The position numbers and the translations under genes were made by a program. 64,000 nt of DNA from Timema cristinae (Eukaryota > Arthropoda > Insecta > Phasmatodea > Timematidae), in NCBI GenBank assembly GCA_039000515.1, contig JBCFYV010000100.1:35874884-35938883 (forward strand), read 5' to 3'. The first letter of the stretch is position 1. Each line of letters begins with the position of its first letter. The notes under the pieces are model-generated. The model did not search any database and was not told where the DNA came from. It was given only the letters and a program-made list of their open reading frames with translations. Shown one piece after another: positions 22,873 through 34,409 of the stretch.

Positions 22873-25197
22873 CTATTTTTTTAAAGCTTGCATCTGATCT
22901 TCAATTAATGCAACTTCTCTAGTAGCTTCTTCCATTAATTCTCTTTTTTTTTTGCTTCTAGTTCTTTAGAGCCTTTGCTGCTCTCTTTTTCTCATTGGCA
23001 CATTTTTGGGTTTCTTCATTTTCCTGTTGCTGTCTCTGAAGAGCTTCTTTGTTGCGGGAATGTGATTACGCACAAAATGAATCATTTCTTTAGATATAAC
23101 GACTGCCTCCACTCCTCCTGCAGCAGTTACTGCATCAAAAATGTGTCTCTGTGCAATTAGAGATTCTGCTTTTTGATTCTCCACAATACATTCCTTGTTT
23201 ATAGAAAATCCTCTCTCCAGGGCAGCATTGTCATGTGAAATAATTAAAAAATCTTGAGGAAAGCTTCCAAATGTTCAGTTTCAGAAAAACTGTGTGTTTC
23301 AAAAAGCTTTATCCAAAAGTGGTCAAGGCGAGTTTCAATTCTGTTAAAAGGTTTTGAAAGTATCTTTAACAGCGGGTATAGAACAAAATTGTTTAAATTC
23401 TCGATCAACTTTATCAGCTGTCATACCTGTGAGCCAATTATATGCCACATACATTTGCAAGGCATCAGACAAGCGTTTATTGGCAATTTCCGTTCGAATA
23501 CTTGCAGGGTCGAAGCATGAAATTGACTTTGTCAATTCGTAGTTCGGGAGGTGACCGTATCATAATCTTTGATACAAATGCTTGCAAACATTTACGGCAC
23601 TCCATACGAAACTGCAATAAGTCACGATCTGGCACACATTTCAATTTTCGAAGGGCATCCTTAGTGGCGTATCCAATATCAATCTCCTTTATCAAACAAC
23701 AAGTTTTCTTTTTTCAAAATATCTATTTTAGAGACTGATGTTGATAATATTTCAGGTTTGACAATTTTTTCCATTGCACGCTTAACCAAAGTAGTTAGGG
23801 CATTGTACAGAAAAGGTCCAAGAGGATCATTTGATTGAAACTCCCTTAAAAAAGGCTCTGTCTGATGCTAAGCTCTGAAAAAAAGCTAGTTTCGGGCCTA
23901 ATAGTTTATCTTTCAAAGCTTATGAAATTACTTTGAAGCTGTTACATTTAGGCTCATTTTTACCTTTTACTTCATTAACAAACTTCAGTACATTTGACAG
24001 GATTATAAAGGCTCTTTCTGCGACTTTAGCATTCTCTAACCATCGTATTGCACAGAATTTTAAAGGAAAAAGTGTGGACCCTGTAATGGCGATATAATCT
24101 GCTCTTCGAGCAGGCACAGCTTTCCACAGATTATACAGTGCCCGCAAAAATTCAACCAGTTTCCAATCGGTGGCCTTGATACCTCCTTTAAATGCACAAT
24201 GCAGTGTATGTAGTCCACAACTACCCATATCTAGGAGTTTACCGTTTTCCGGGCAGACATCAAGCAATTCACTCTTTAAGTCGCTTAAAAATTTAATATT
24301 TACATTTGGGCCATCCATTCCTACTTGCACAACCTTTTTTTAGATCCACGTTAGCTAAACCATTTTTGAATGCTGTTAATAAATCAGATGATGTAGTATG
24401 ACCTAAGAAAACAGATGTTAAATATCTAGTTGAAACTTCCCCCTTTGAATTATTTCAAAACCTCACTACAATGTCCATTTGTTGTTTTTGAGAAATTTTA
24501 TTGAGGCTTTCATCAAACCCTACGACCATATGATTAGTGTGAGACAGTAATGTTTTCACTTCACGCTCAAAATAAGGTGCTAATCCATGCACAATCACAT
24601 AAGCCGCTTTTGTTTTTTGAAGCTGCACTTTACTTGTTATGGCACTGTCAGGAAACATTTGCTTAAATAATGAGATTCCACTGGCAAAATTTTTCTTAAT
24701 GAACTATGATGTATTATACATTGCATACACCATAATATTTCTGCCTTTGTTACACTTTCCCCAAGAAGAAAAGATTGTAGTGTCCGTGACCTTTGTTGTG
24801 TCTCTTCTGTTACTAAATTACCACTACTTTCGCCTACACTAGATACTGTACACACGGCAGATTTAGGGGAAATATTACCTCCAACTAATGGCTTCGGCAT
24901 ACATTCTGAAATAGATGAGCTACTTGTTGCAGTTTCAACTACACTTCTACACTCTGGGGGTCTTTTTTTAAGAATAGTTTAAGTGAAAGGGTACCCTTTA
25001 TATTACTTTCTGACGTTTTATGTCTTTTCCCTGCCATGTGCTTGTTAGGGCTTGTTTTCCCATGTTGCTTAAACATATTTTCGTTCTGCAAGAGAACAAA
25101 TGACAGAAAACTTGTCGTCAGGTGCCTCTTGAACCCTTGAAAGAGCTGGATCCAAGCACCAAAGAGGATTGAATGAAGTTTTCTTAAACTTGGACAT
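22873..25197 (-). pseudogene. hAT-family transposase, broken by a nonsense codon and frameshifts
   Basis: Likely start ATG at 25197 (MSKFKKTSFNPLW on minus) and stop at 22873 (...QMQALKK). Pieces in order: N-terminal zinc-finger-like region (FKQHGKTSPNKHMAGKRHK), a linker, then VVGFDESLNKISQKQQMDIV, the RNase-H-like core with the first Asp, then MDGPNVNIKFL and GSCGLHTLHCAFKGG, ITGSTLFPLKFCAIRWLEN, and a C-terminal basic coiled region (23184-22873). Breaks: a TGA where the family has Trp just after VVRF (near 24458), a 1-base slip in an A-run near 24340, another near 24690, and several between 23920 and 23700. Most domains survive in order. It cuts and pastes DNA when intact; this copy should be inactive. 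Family is known to me as a widespread animal hAT-like type; the exact clade is not determined. Confidence 0.9.
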
Positions 25198-25833
25198 TGT
25201 GTTGCAATAAGGCCTAGTTCACACTCTGCTTGGGTAACCTGTTGGTGCATAAAGCATTAAACGCTTTAGAATGCTGTGAAGTTTAAGTATAATGAAAATA
25301 CATAGAGACTGTTGATTTTTATAAAAAGGAACATCTAGAAAACATTAACTTTTTGAGTCATTATGATCAAATGTTTCTACTTACTAGGCCTATATTTAAA
25401 ATATGTTAAGCAAAATTATTTGTTTAGTTATACCTATATTCAGCTTAGTAGGCCCTAAATCTAACATAGGCCTACTTTTTTACAAAAAAATCTAAGGGAG
25501 AAGGAACAAAAACGAGTAGGAGCTTAAGTTAAATTTACTAGCGTTTAGTTTAGCAGGATGGAAAATCCACTTTTAATAGGGCCTAAGCTTACCCTCCTGA
25601 GAGCTACATTGAACAATTATTATATTATGCAGTAAACACCAACATGTGCTAAGTTATAAAAGTTATTTGCCTAAATCAAGCTAGCCTATACGTAACACTA
25701 TCCCTTGAAGTAGAAGATAAAGTCGATAAATATCAGCCTAGGCCCTATATTATATTATTGCTATTAAAAAATATATTGATTTATCCTAAAAATTATTGTA
25801 AAAATAAAATTTGTAGGACTATAAAAAATCATC

Positions 25834-25838
<5 letters not shown>

Positions 25839-25870
<32 letters not shown>
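25839..25870 (+). repeat. (TA)n microsatellite
   Basis: About 15 TA units inside the hAT element, upstream of the transposase start. Confidence 0.95.
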
Positions 25871-25873
<3 letters not shown>

Positions 25874-26409
25874 TATAGGCCTAGAGCCTAGTCCTATTTA
25901 GTTTCTGTTAAAAACTTGTGGGGACGGTCTCTTAATTGCTACTAAAACCTTTCTCGTAAATATATATTTACTAACAATCCTAGAAAACTAGCAACTCAAC
26001 ATTAATAAAAATAATAGCATTGTATTATACATTGTTGAATCAAAGCTAGGCCTAGTTACTTACGTTTTAGTTTAGATATTCATCCTGGTAATTTGAACAC
26101 TTGTTCCCTTAAGAAAAAACTGAACACGACTATAGTTTATTTAAATTGAAAAATAAATTAGCGTCTACTTAAAATAATAACCTACATGCTATGCCCAAAT
26201 ATTTGAAGCGGAAAATTAAAAGAACGCATGAGCGGGAGTTTACTTAGACACTAAAATAAACTAAAACATAATAACTATATTCTTGGTTTTCAAGCTTTTA
26301 TTAAGTAGGATTATATTGAGTCACTAAAATTTAGATCAAAATAAAACTTAACACGAACACAAAACGTAACACGATGTCTACAGTTGTAGGCGTTTTCCTT
26401 CGTCTCAAA

Positions 26410-27540
26410 AAGGAATTCTCGCGCATGCGCAGACATAACTTAACTTTGCCTAAAGCCCGTATCACACGACACTTGCTTATACTAGAAATCAAGTGTGCTA
26501 GCTAGCGCCTAGATATCTGTATACTAGCTAGTACAATGGAAATGGGACTATAGTATTCACACGCTGCTAGTTTGGTACTAGGTCCTAGTGCAAATATTTA
26601 TCGAACGTCAGACATTAATTTTGAGTGCAACAGCTGCATTAATTACTAATAAAGATATCGAAAATTATGAGGGGGAGCGTAGGAAAAAGAATATAGACAC
26701 GGGAATGGTTGGGAAAGACGAAATAATGGTCGCAGGATGCTAAATATAATACATTCGGAGGTTAGGTAATATACATTCGGGTGACACAAACGTTTAGTAT
26801 CTCTCTAAATTTGTATTCATTTATTTACATTGTGGTCAGAGGCCCCTAAGCCCATGGGTGTCCAAGTAAAGTATCCTTGATAAACAAATGTTCTTTTTTA
26901 GGCCTACGCACACTTTATATTCTAAAAAAACAAACAAAAAAACGCCAAAGGTTGGCATGCTATCAAGTTTATTTAGATTAAAATTGGGTCTGGAACATAG
27001 TTTGTCGTTTTTAGATAACATGTTTTAAATTAAATTTATATATATTAAATATATTGTCATACTGTGCCAATTTGGTATTATATAAACAAGGTTGTTTATA
27101 ATAATTTTCTGCCAACAACAAAGTCACATCCGATGACCATGTTGGCGTCATTTATACCATTTCTCTACACAACAGTCTCAGCGCGCATTAATTGGTTGAA
27201 TTACACGGACTAGTGTCGAAACTAGTACGAAAATAGCACGTGTTCTATCCTCACAACTAGTATGGTAGCCAGTACCAAGTGGCAGAACCAGTATACTTTT
27301 TCTGATTCACACGACATTAGAGGATTACGTGCTAGCTAGCACACTGGATTTCAAGTACGAGCTAGTGTCGTGTGATACGGACTTAAAGCAACACGGAAAA
27401 GGTTTCTTCATGGGGAATGAATCATCGCGCATGCGCATAAACACAGCTCAACTTTGGCTGTATATACACACACACAGAGGAGATTTAAGCTTCTCGGCGC
27501 GTGCGCATAGCTTTGGCTAGAGTGTGTAGGGGTGGAAAGA
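26410..27540. promoter_or_regulatory. repeated GCGCATGCGC motif in the hAT subterminal region
   Basis: CTCGCGCATGCGCAGACATA (26418), TCGCGCATGCGCATAAACAC (27424) and GGCGCGTGCGCATAGC (27497) are followed by similar CTTTGGCT-like sequence. This makes a subterminal repeat set, split by the nested MITE. The palindromic core also occurs in the two shorter relatives (28502; degraded at 40104). GCGCATGCGC resembles an NRF-1-type site. A transposase-binding or promoter role is inference. Confidence 0.45.
26455..27382. mobile_element. nested MITE with 53-bp TIRs, TTAA-type flanks
   Basis: Left GCCCGTATCACACGACACT; right inverted GTCCGTATCACACGACACT. The similarity runs on through AAATC.AGTGTGCTAGCTAG. 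The right flank is TTAA (27383-27386) and the left is TAAA (26451-26454), suggesting a TTAA target with one change (piggyBac-type, inferred). No transposase. It sits between two copies of a TCGCGCATGCGC motif of the host hAT. Confidence 0.75.
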
Positions 27541-27789
27541 AGACACACGTTGACCTTGATAATAAAATGCCGTCTACGCCGTATGTGTTAAAAATGATCC
27601 AGTGTGTATTGACTGAAATAAAACAGTTGTTTTTACTTTTGTGAGCCAAAATGTGTGAAATTGTTAGCATCATGTAAAAATTCCAGAAATTTTATTAAAT
27701 TTCCTGACTTTTCCCTGAATTTTCCCTGACATTTCCCGGTTTTCCAGGTCGCCGGACACCCTGTTATTAATTTATCAACTATTTCACTA

Positions 27790-27870
27790 ATTATGCATTT
27801 TTCGGCCATGCCGGGAATCGAATCCAAGACCCTTATTTCAGTGAACAGACACGTTACCGAATGAACTTAA
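27790..27870 (-). repeat. SINE family D fragment
   Basis: On minus, B-box-like GGATTCGATTCCCGGC and body GAAAAATGCATAATTAGTG. Immediately outside the right end of the hAT element. Confidence 0.5.
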
Positions 27871-28242
27871 AGTGTTAAACAATATAACTGCTAAAAGTTT
27901 ATTACTACGGTAAAGTTAGCTTGTAAGTTAGCAGTGAATGATTTATAGCCTTGCTTTCAGAAAGGTTCAGCTTGAATTCCCAGTTTTGGAGCTAACACCT
28001 TTTTGTTCCCACGACAGGACTAAACTTCCGCACCGCGCGGTGTTGCCAGTTGTACGCAGCCACACAAACTGTATAGTACATTTCCTGTTCACGTCGAGAC
28101 TTACAGGCAGAAATAGAATCCATACTATAGTTGTACCGCCATTAGAATAACCTCCTCTAAGATATAGAAACTGTTTTTCCAAGTTTTACAAATATTATTT
28201 ATTTACGTCAAGTCTTATTTTATTTTTTCAAATACTAAGAAA

Positions 28243-29279
28243 CAGGTTGTCCAGCAAACTGTAAAACTAGTCAGGGAAGTTGATTAAATTTCTGGAATTT
28301 TCACATCTTAAATAATAAAAAAAAGTAGATTTTATTTACAACAGTCAAAATAACATTTTTCTTGCACAACATAAAATTCTCTTTTAACACAGTTGTGTCT
28401 GTTGAGCATACTACTTAATTCTCAAGGTCAATCAACAAGACATTTTCACGTTTTTCTACCCCTCTAATGTACGTCTTTAGACAAAGTCGACTCATGGTTA
28501 TGCGCATGCGCGAGAGTTCTAATAAGTTATAGGAAGAAGAAACTATCTCACGACAATTTTAATCTGTATTTGTGTAAGGCGATCTGTTAATGTCTCAATA
28601 TCATCTTTCTTAAATCTAAAGTAGATCTTAGTACCCAATAGGCCATCAATTTAGGCTGAAATACGTTATACTTAGCCCCTTCATACAGTGATGAAATTTC
28701 AGATTGTGTATGTGTCTATAAAAATATTATTACATCAGGTTTGCGATATTAATAAAATAATATTTGTAGCATATAGTGACCATTAGCGCCAGCAGAAATT
28801 TTTCCAGGGGTAAGGGGGGGGATATATTCCTCCACACGCACGCGCACCTGGAAAATATTCTGCTGGACACTGGCATTATAATTGCACTGGATTTTTTTTA
28901 ATAGCACTTAATATCGTTCGTTTTATTCTGTTCTCAAATGAAAAGATTATGATTAAATGTCGACATTTATTGTTTAAAATGTAGTGACAAGTTTTATTCG
29001 GAAATGTATCTAGGAAATGTGGTGATCATATACCACGATTGTAAATCTGATAGTTGTTAAATGTTGGAAGAAAAAAAAATTGTAAGGAAAACTATAAGAT
29101 TAAAACATATTAACAATGTTTGCTTGTCAAGGAAAACAAAATTCTAGGGGTGGGTGGGAGAAGTCCCCGGCCCCCCGCTACCCTTTATTGCAGGCGCCCA
29201 CGATAGTGACAGCAAAAGTAGTAAATCGTCTCTGGAAAAGTCAGGGAATTTAAAAATATGGTTTGGTTGGACATCCTGG
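28243..29279. mobile_element. non-autonomous hAT relative, copy 1
   Basis: Ends CAGGTTGTCCAGC and inverted CAGGATGTCCAACC, each followed by (A/G)TCAGGGAATT-type sequence as in the 6-kb element. The interior matches 39863-40813 throughout (for example CTTTAGACAAAGTCGACTCATG, TGCGCATGCGCGAGAGTTCTA, TAATGTCTCAATATCATCTT). No coding capacity. Confidence 0.85.
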
Positions 29280-29653
29280 AAACGCTTTTATTTATTCATT
29301 TATTCTTTTCGTTTACCTAGCTTTGTTCCCTGTGGTTTCGAAAACGGGCTAAGTTTAAAAGTTTCAAAATAGTGGTTTTAATATTAATTTGTATTAAAAC
29401 AAATTGCTAAACGGTTTCAATGATCTCAATTCAAATGTTTTCTAAAGTATAATATATAAATCTGCACTATTATTCGACGTCTGGTGATGGTTGGGATTAA
29501 TAAGATAGAATTTAAAACGCAGTAATTAAAATTCTGGTACATTTCCTCTATATTCTACCTCCCTCATCCCTACCCCATCAGTGTAGATATAGATAATATG
29601 AGCATAAGTCCAAATTTCATAATAAGTGCGACCAAAATCTATATAATTTTACT

Positions 29654-29874
29654 TTTTTTTTAGAACCGCGTCTTACTACCCGTTCGGATTATACGCCTAT
29701 GTACTAATTACACTAATGGCTTAGGGATTAGGAAGTATACCGCCATTTGCGTGGAATGAAAGTGGGAAAACCTATCAGTGCACCCGACTGGGATCAAACT
29801 TCATCTTCGGCATTCTAGTCTAACACGAGAATAGCACGTCGTTAGACCACGCGGCCACTGGAGCAGGTCTCCGA
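29654..29874 (-). mobile_element. SINE family C copy
   Basis: Tail GAACCGCGTCTTACTACCCG, body (partly deleted) and head (CACGCGGCCACTGGAGCAGG). Duplication AATTTTACT at 29645-29653 and 29875-29883. Confidence 0.85.
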
Positions 29875-29904
29875 AATTTTACTGTTTTATTAGTGTTATT
29901 TTAT

Positions 29905-30030
29905 AGGTATTGTTTTTCTACATCAAAAGTGACAACTGCAGTTCACATGACTTGACGTATGATTAAGTGAAAGAAGAAATAATACATTTTCTAGCTGTCA
30001 GAAAAGGTTCTTGCAGTGAAAATTAATCTG
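29905..30030 (+). repeat. MITE family 2 fragment
   Basis: AAAAGTGACAACTGCAGTTC, ACTTGACGTATGATTAAGTG, TTTTCTAGCTGTCAG match the 33.8-kb copy. The terminus is decayed. Confidence 0.5.
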
Positions 30031-30639
30031 AAGCAGGACGTCATGACAAAAAAAACAACATAATATATCAAATTTACGTAATAATGATTTGAGGTTTCCC
30101 AGTTACTTAAATTTGTTCTTTTTTTTCTATAAAGTTGCTGCATTACAATATCCCTCTCTGCCTACACACATCTCTGCATCTACGTAATATTATTATAACG
30201 AACGACATGCAAAGATCCTCAGGCATAGCGACGCAAAAAAATAAATGAAGAACGACATCGTGCGGATGATAATGGGAACCACACTTCAACGCTTGTTATA
30301 TAGTTTTATTTGTCGCCGCTAGATGCAAGCACCGTTTGCCATTGTGACGTATGAAGTAATGGCCAACACAGAACAGATTACTTTTGTTTTTGAGCGAACG
30401 AGTCTTCCAAATCTTATTTTTGTGGATCCAATTTTTTAATAACAAAAGATTTTACGTGTGAAACTAAAATTAATACAAGTTATCTCGTCTGAATACATGT
30501 ACTTTAAAAGTGTTTTATATGACTACATAATGGTTTGGATTGTAAATGTGTAGGCTACTTTCTAATCACAAGACTATACATCTGTTGTGAGCATATGAGT
30601 ATAGGGGCATTATCTAAAAAAACTTTTAAATAAAATTAA
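30031..30639. other. no gene seen
   Basis: Mixed sequence; nothing recognised. Confidence 0.5.
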
Positions 30640-30810
30640 AACGTTTTTATGAAATTGCAGGACACCCTTGACAGATATTCAACAACTGTTTAATAATATC
30701 AATCACCATGTGAAGAAAATTAAACTCTTTGTTTCTACTGAAGCAATACTTGATTTATTTTGCTATAAAAATTGCAAAAAACATTTGACCTTTTTTCGCG
30801 TTTGCTACAT
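30640..30810 (+). repeat. foldback family 3, half copy
   Basis: Carries only the right arm: CTTGACAGATATTCAACAAC, CATGTGAAGAAAATTAAACT, TTGATTTATTTTGCTATAAA. The left arm is missing. Confidence 0.6.
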
Positions 30811-31102
30811 GCCCATGATTCTTTCTATGACGATTCGACAAAATACAAAATTGTTTGTGTCTGAGAAAAACAGATGAAATTAGGGGAATTTCCCTCAAAA
30901 CCATCAATAGAAATATTAATGATTTGGAACATTTAATGTTAATCTTCAGGCCTTTACAAAAATTAAAATCGAACTGAAGAACTAATCACTCTTAATTCAA
31001 ACATACGTCATCTCCTAGCTTCCCCTTAGGTCACGTGACAACCGCTTGTATTTCGCCATCGAGCCCAAATCATCCTGTTTAATTAAACATCAGTTACTTA
31101 AC

Positions 31103-31615
31103 ACCCACTTCGGTGGCAGAATGGTCAAGAACTTTGGGTTCTAGGGCGTCACTATGGTGTTAGACTGGCCTGCTGATGACCGGAAGATCCGGAGTTCATT
31201 TATCGGTCGGGTCTACTTAGGGTGGTTTTAATCCTAGATAGTTTCCCACTCTACTTCCACACAAATGCGGATAAATCACCTCTAAAACTTTTTCCTTCCT
31301 CGTCCTTACCCCACCAGAGTTATTTATTCGTATAGAATGAATATGTAGTACAGTAGCCCCATGGCTTCTTTGGTGTTGACTGACAGCTCATAACTGACTT
31401 CTGACAGTCAACATTTAGGTATATACCTAAATGTTGACTGTCAGAAGTGACATTTATAAAAACATGTTTTTGCAGATCATATGGTTCGGCGTAGGGATAC
31501 ATAATTCGTTCTGGTAACTTTTCAAAGCCGTCAAAAGTCAGCAGTGAGCTGTCAGTCAGCACCAAAGAAGCCATGGGGCCGGGCTACTGTGGTCTTAAGA
31601 CACGGTGTTAACATA
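31103..31615 (+). mobile_element. SINE family C copy, interrupted by MITE copy 5
   Basis: Head CCCACTTCGGTGGCAGAATG, body (CCACACAAATGCGGATAAAT), tail start CGTATAGAATGAATATGTAG, then the MITE, then the tail remainder TTAAGACACGGTGTTAA. Confidence 0.75.
31351..31589 (-). mobile_element. pogo/Tigger-like palindromic MITE, copy 5, nested in SINE tail
   Basis: CAGTAGCCCCATGGCTTCTT after TA (31349-31350), to GGGGCCGGGCTACTG. The perfect centre TAGGTATATACCTA is retained. Reverse orientation. Inserted at the TA of the SINE tail's GTAGTAAGAC. Confidence 0.92.
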
Positions 31616-31789
31616 AAAAATGTATTCCTATATATTTCAGACTCAGTTGTTTGGGGGAAAAAAAGGGAATTATTTCTAAAATTAGCAAGAAAATAGCAAC
31701 CTTGATAGTGCAGAACGAATGGATTTGAAATATTTTCCCTAATAATATATGTAAAAATAAACACTCCTATTTACATTTAGACATGCTAA

Positions 31790-33335
31790 AATACAAAATA
31801 CACTATGTTCATATAAAGTATTGCAGCGGCCATTTTTATCCCCCTCCCTTTTTTTCGCTCGCAATAGTTATGAACATGTTGAAATTAAACAGTTGTGTGT
31901 AATACTATTGGTTCCAAGTCTTTTATCCCGGGGGTATTATTAAACAGGAGGGTCACGCAGCGTTTTACTGGGTAGGTCTTCCTCTTTACAGCTGTCACGC
32001 AAACATCAAGAGGGAAAAATACCCCCCACCTCAACATTCTCATTCTAACAATACAAGCTTTCCGAAAAGAAAAATTAAAGGGACATGCAAAGAGGTGATC
32101 TTTAAATTTCGATTGGTTAAAACAACCTCGTTCGGCAACTTCCTCTCTTCTCTCCCCCCCTTTCCTCCTCTTTTTCACTTCAAAAACACACACAAATCTT
32201 GTCGCCCTCCCCCTCATGATTTTTTTTTTTAAAGTTGCTCGCATGACTGGCTAACTAAAAGAAGAAGAGGAGAAAAAAAAAAAGACGCGAGGCAAAGTTG
32301 TTACGCGGCAACGTTGTTTTCCATTGCGTTTCTCAAGTAGGGGAATAATACAGTCGCGGAGACTCGGCAACACTGCGCACCAGACAAGGCAGTGTTATTC
32401 GTTTGAATTCTACAGCTACTCTTTGATTCTGTACTGTAAAACCTGGGGATAGGTCCTCCTCTCCCCTCGCCTTTTAATCCCCCCCCTCTTCACCCACATA
32501 CTGCACGTCGAAGTGAAGTACAGGGTTTGGAAGGAGATAGAGCAAATAAAAATAAAAAAAGAATCACGCAAGAGAGACAAAGAGAAGGTTCTCATTTAGT
32601 CTCTCCCTCGAATGTTAAAAAAAAAAAAGTTTTGAAGGAGGGGGCAAGGGGGGAGCCAATAAAAATGACTCGTTTGCGAAGAGATAACCACAGGTCCTTG
32701 TTTTTTTTTTTTTCCTCTCTTACACAACGTCCATTTTTGCCGTCATGGTAGTCTCTAGGGAGGGAACAGGCTCGCCATATTGGATGAACGTGTGACGTGT
32801 CGGCTCGTTCGGTAGTAATTATCAAGAGAAGCAAAATGACGGATAGAAAAGTATTGTAGAAGTCTGGTTGAAGAAAGGTTTTGATCAGGCACGTAGTCTG
32901 AGAAGGGGTGGGGGTGAATATCGGTATATATCCCCCCCACAAAAAAAAATCCCCCTTCAACAACCATTTCAAGGGGGGGGAAGTAAAATGTAGAAAAAAA
33001 GTTTAAGGGATAAAACATTAAAATTTAAATTTATTTTATGTAAAATCAAAATCTCAGGGTTTATAATATGTTTGCCGAAATATGATTTCATATCCCTCTT
33101 CCCCAGAAAAAAAAAATCCTGACTACGCCCCTGGTTTTGATAATACAAACTTACCTGTTTTCCGAGAAACAGCGATCAAATATCACTATAGTTAAGTATT
33201 TTGTTTGTTTTAATTTATTTGAAGCGGTATTTAACGTGTACTTTCTGAACCGACTGATTAAATCAGCACGCGACTTATAAACTATCTTAACCTACAAGAG
33301 ACACGACATCCAACCCCTTGGCCGTTAGTTCATCA
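31790..33335. other. purine/pyrimidine-rich region, no gene
   Basis: Many homopurine or homopyrimidine tracts (for example 32150-32175, 32220-32290, 32620-32665, 32700-32720, 32930-32990). Open frames of 74-126 codons are products of these tracts and lack motifs. GGCAACGTTG and GGCAACACTG occur at about 32309 and 32364. May be unique host DNA. Confidence 0.4.
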
Positions 33336-33339
33336 CTTT

Positions 33340-33440
33340 GAATGGTGAAACCCACATCAATGGTACATTTCTCGACCATGCCAGGAATCGAATCCGGGAC
33401 CCTTTAGCTCAGTAGTCAAGACACTAACGATTGAGATAAG
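33340..33440 (-). repeat. SINE family D copy
   Basis: On minus: head (GCTAAAGGGTCCCGGATTCG), then GGCATGGTCGAGAAATGTAC and a CATTGATGTGGG body, as at 14.7 and 22.5 kb. Confidence 0.55.
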
Positions 33441-33782
33441 GTGTCTGACTAGTTCAGTGTTGGTATTATTTTATTAGTTTTAATACCCACATTAAATGGG
33501 ACAGTTGCAGATCATTTATGAAATTTGGATTATATGAATGTAGTTTTATTGCATTTTGTAACTATCGATAGTTTATTTCTTCCTAATAGAGTCCTACCTT
33601 AGTCAAGTTCGTGGGCGTAAATAACTTTGCAAATTTTATACAATACACCCCATTTTTTTTTTATGGGAAGCCTATAAGTTTCAGTGTTTAAAATAAGATG
33701 TTTCCTATTTAAATCAGGTCGTACAAACACTTTTTTTTTCTGCCAATAATGATAACATTTTAATATTTTATAGTTATTTTGA

Positions 33783-33897
33783 CTGATAATATTTATCAAT
33801 AGTGACAGCTGCAAATCACATTACTTGACGTATGAATATGTGAAAGTAGATTCAGTAACTTTACTAGCTGTCATATTAGGCTATAAAATTGGGACTG
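33783..33897 (+). repeat. MITE family 2 fragment
   Basis: GATAATATTTATCAATAGTG, ACTTGACGTATGAATATGTG, TTACTAGCTGTCA and terminus AATTGGGACTG followed by TA. Confidence 0.6.
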
Positions 33898-34277
33898 TAT
33901 AATATTTCTGATATGAACCAAGTTTTAGCCCAATTTTTTTTAAATTTCAATTTAATTTTTAAAAAATCGATCAAAAGACGTTAAAACAACAAATCAAAGC
34001 CTTCACATCCTACCAGAGTCAATAAAGTTTTTAGTGGCCTATTTCAATAAGAAATAAAAATATTTTATAGAGTGGTAGTAATTTAGTGTCGGCCCACATA
34101 TGTTGTGTTCTATCAAAATAAAGATATTATATTACTTTTATTCAGTCCTCGAGTTGAGAAATGAACTCATCATTTTGGTTCGCTTATAAAATTTAGCACT
34201 CTAACTCAATTCATAAATAGTTTGACCAACATTCTCAATATTTGAATAAATAAACTGTTTACGTAAACACACATACA

Positions 34278-34395
34278 AAACTGTTTTTGTACAGGTTACA
34301 AAAAAAATAATGGCTACTACAAAAATGATTTGGTTATAATCAAACTAATTTTATAGTCAACATTAAATTTGTTGTAACTTGTACAAAACAGTTTT
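34278..34395. repeat. short inverted repeat (25-bp arms)
   Basis: AACTGTTTTTGTACAGGTTA (34279) pairs with TTGTAACTTGTACAAAACAG (34371). It lies just 3' of the LINE remnant. Possibly a small foldback. Confidence 0.6.
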
Positions 34396-34409
34396 TTTTT
34401 CTGTGCATA

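Larger units (their letters stand above)
21712..27763 (-). mobile_element. hAT transposon, near complete but degenerate
   Basis: Termini CAGGGTGTCCAGC (21712) and, inverted, CAGGGTGTCCGGC (ending 27763). Flanking 8-mers TTGTTATT and TTATTAAT match at 6 of 8, compatible with a decayed 8-bp hAT duplication. Both ends carry TCCCTGACTTTTCC-type subterminal sequence. The transposase lies on minus. Later insertions inside: SINE E, SINE D and a TTAA-type MITE. Length about 6 kb is partly due to these. Confidence 0.88.

Noticed and set aside
32592..32972. 126-codon minus-strand ORF
   Set aside because: Overlaps homopurine/homopyrimidine tracts, with poly-Lys/Phe content and no domain signature.
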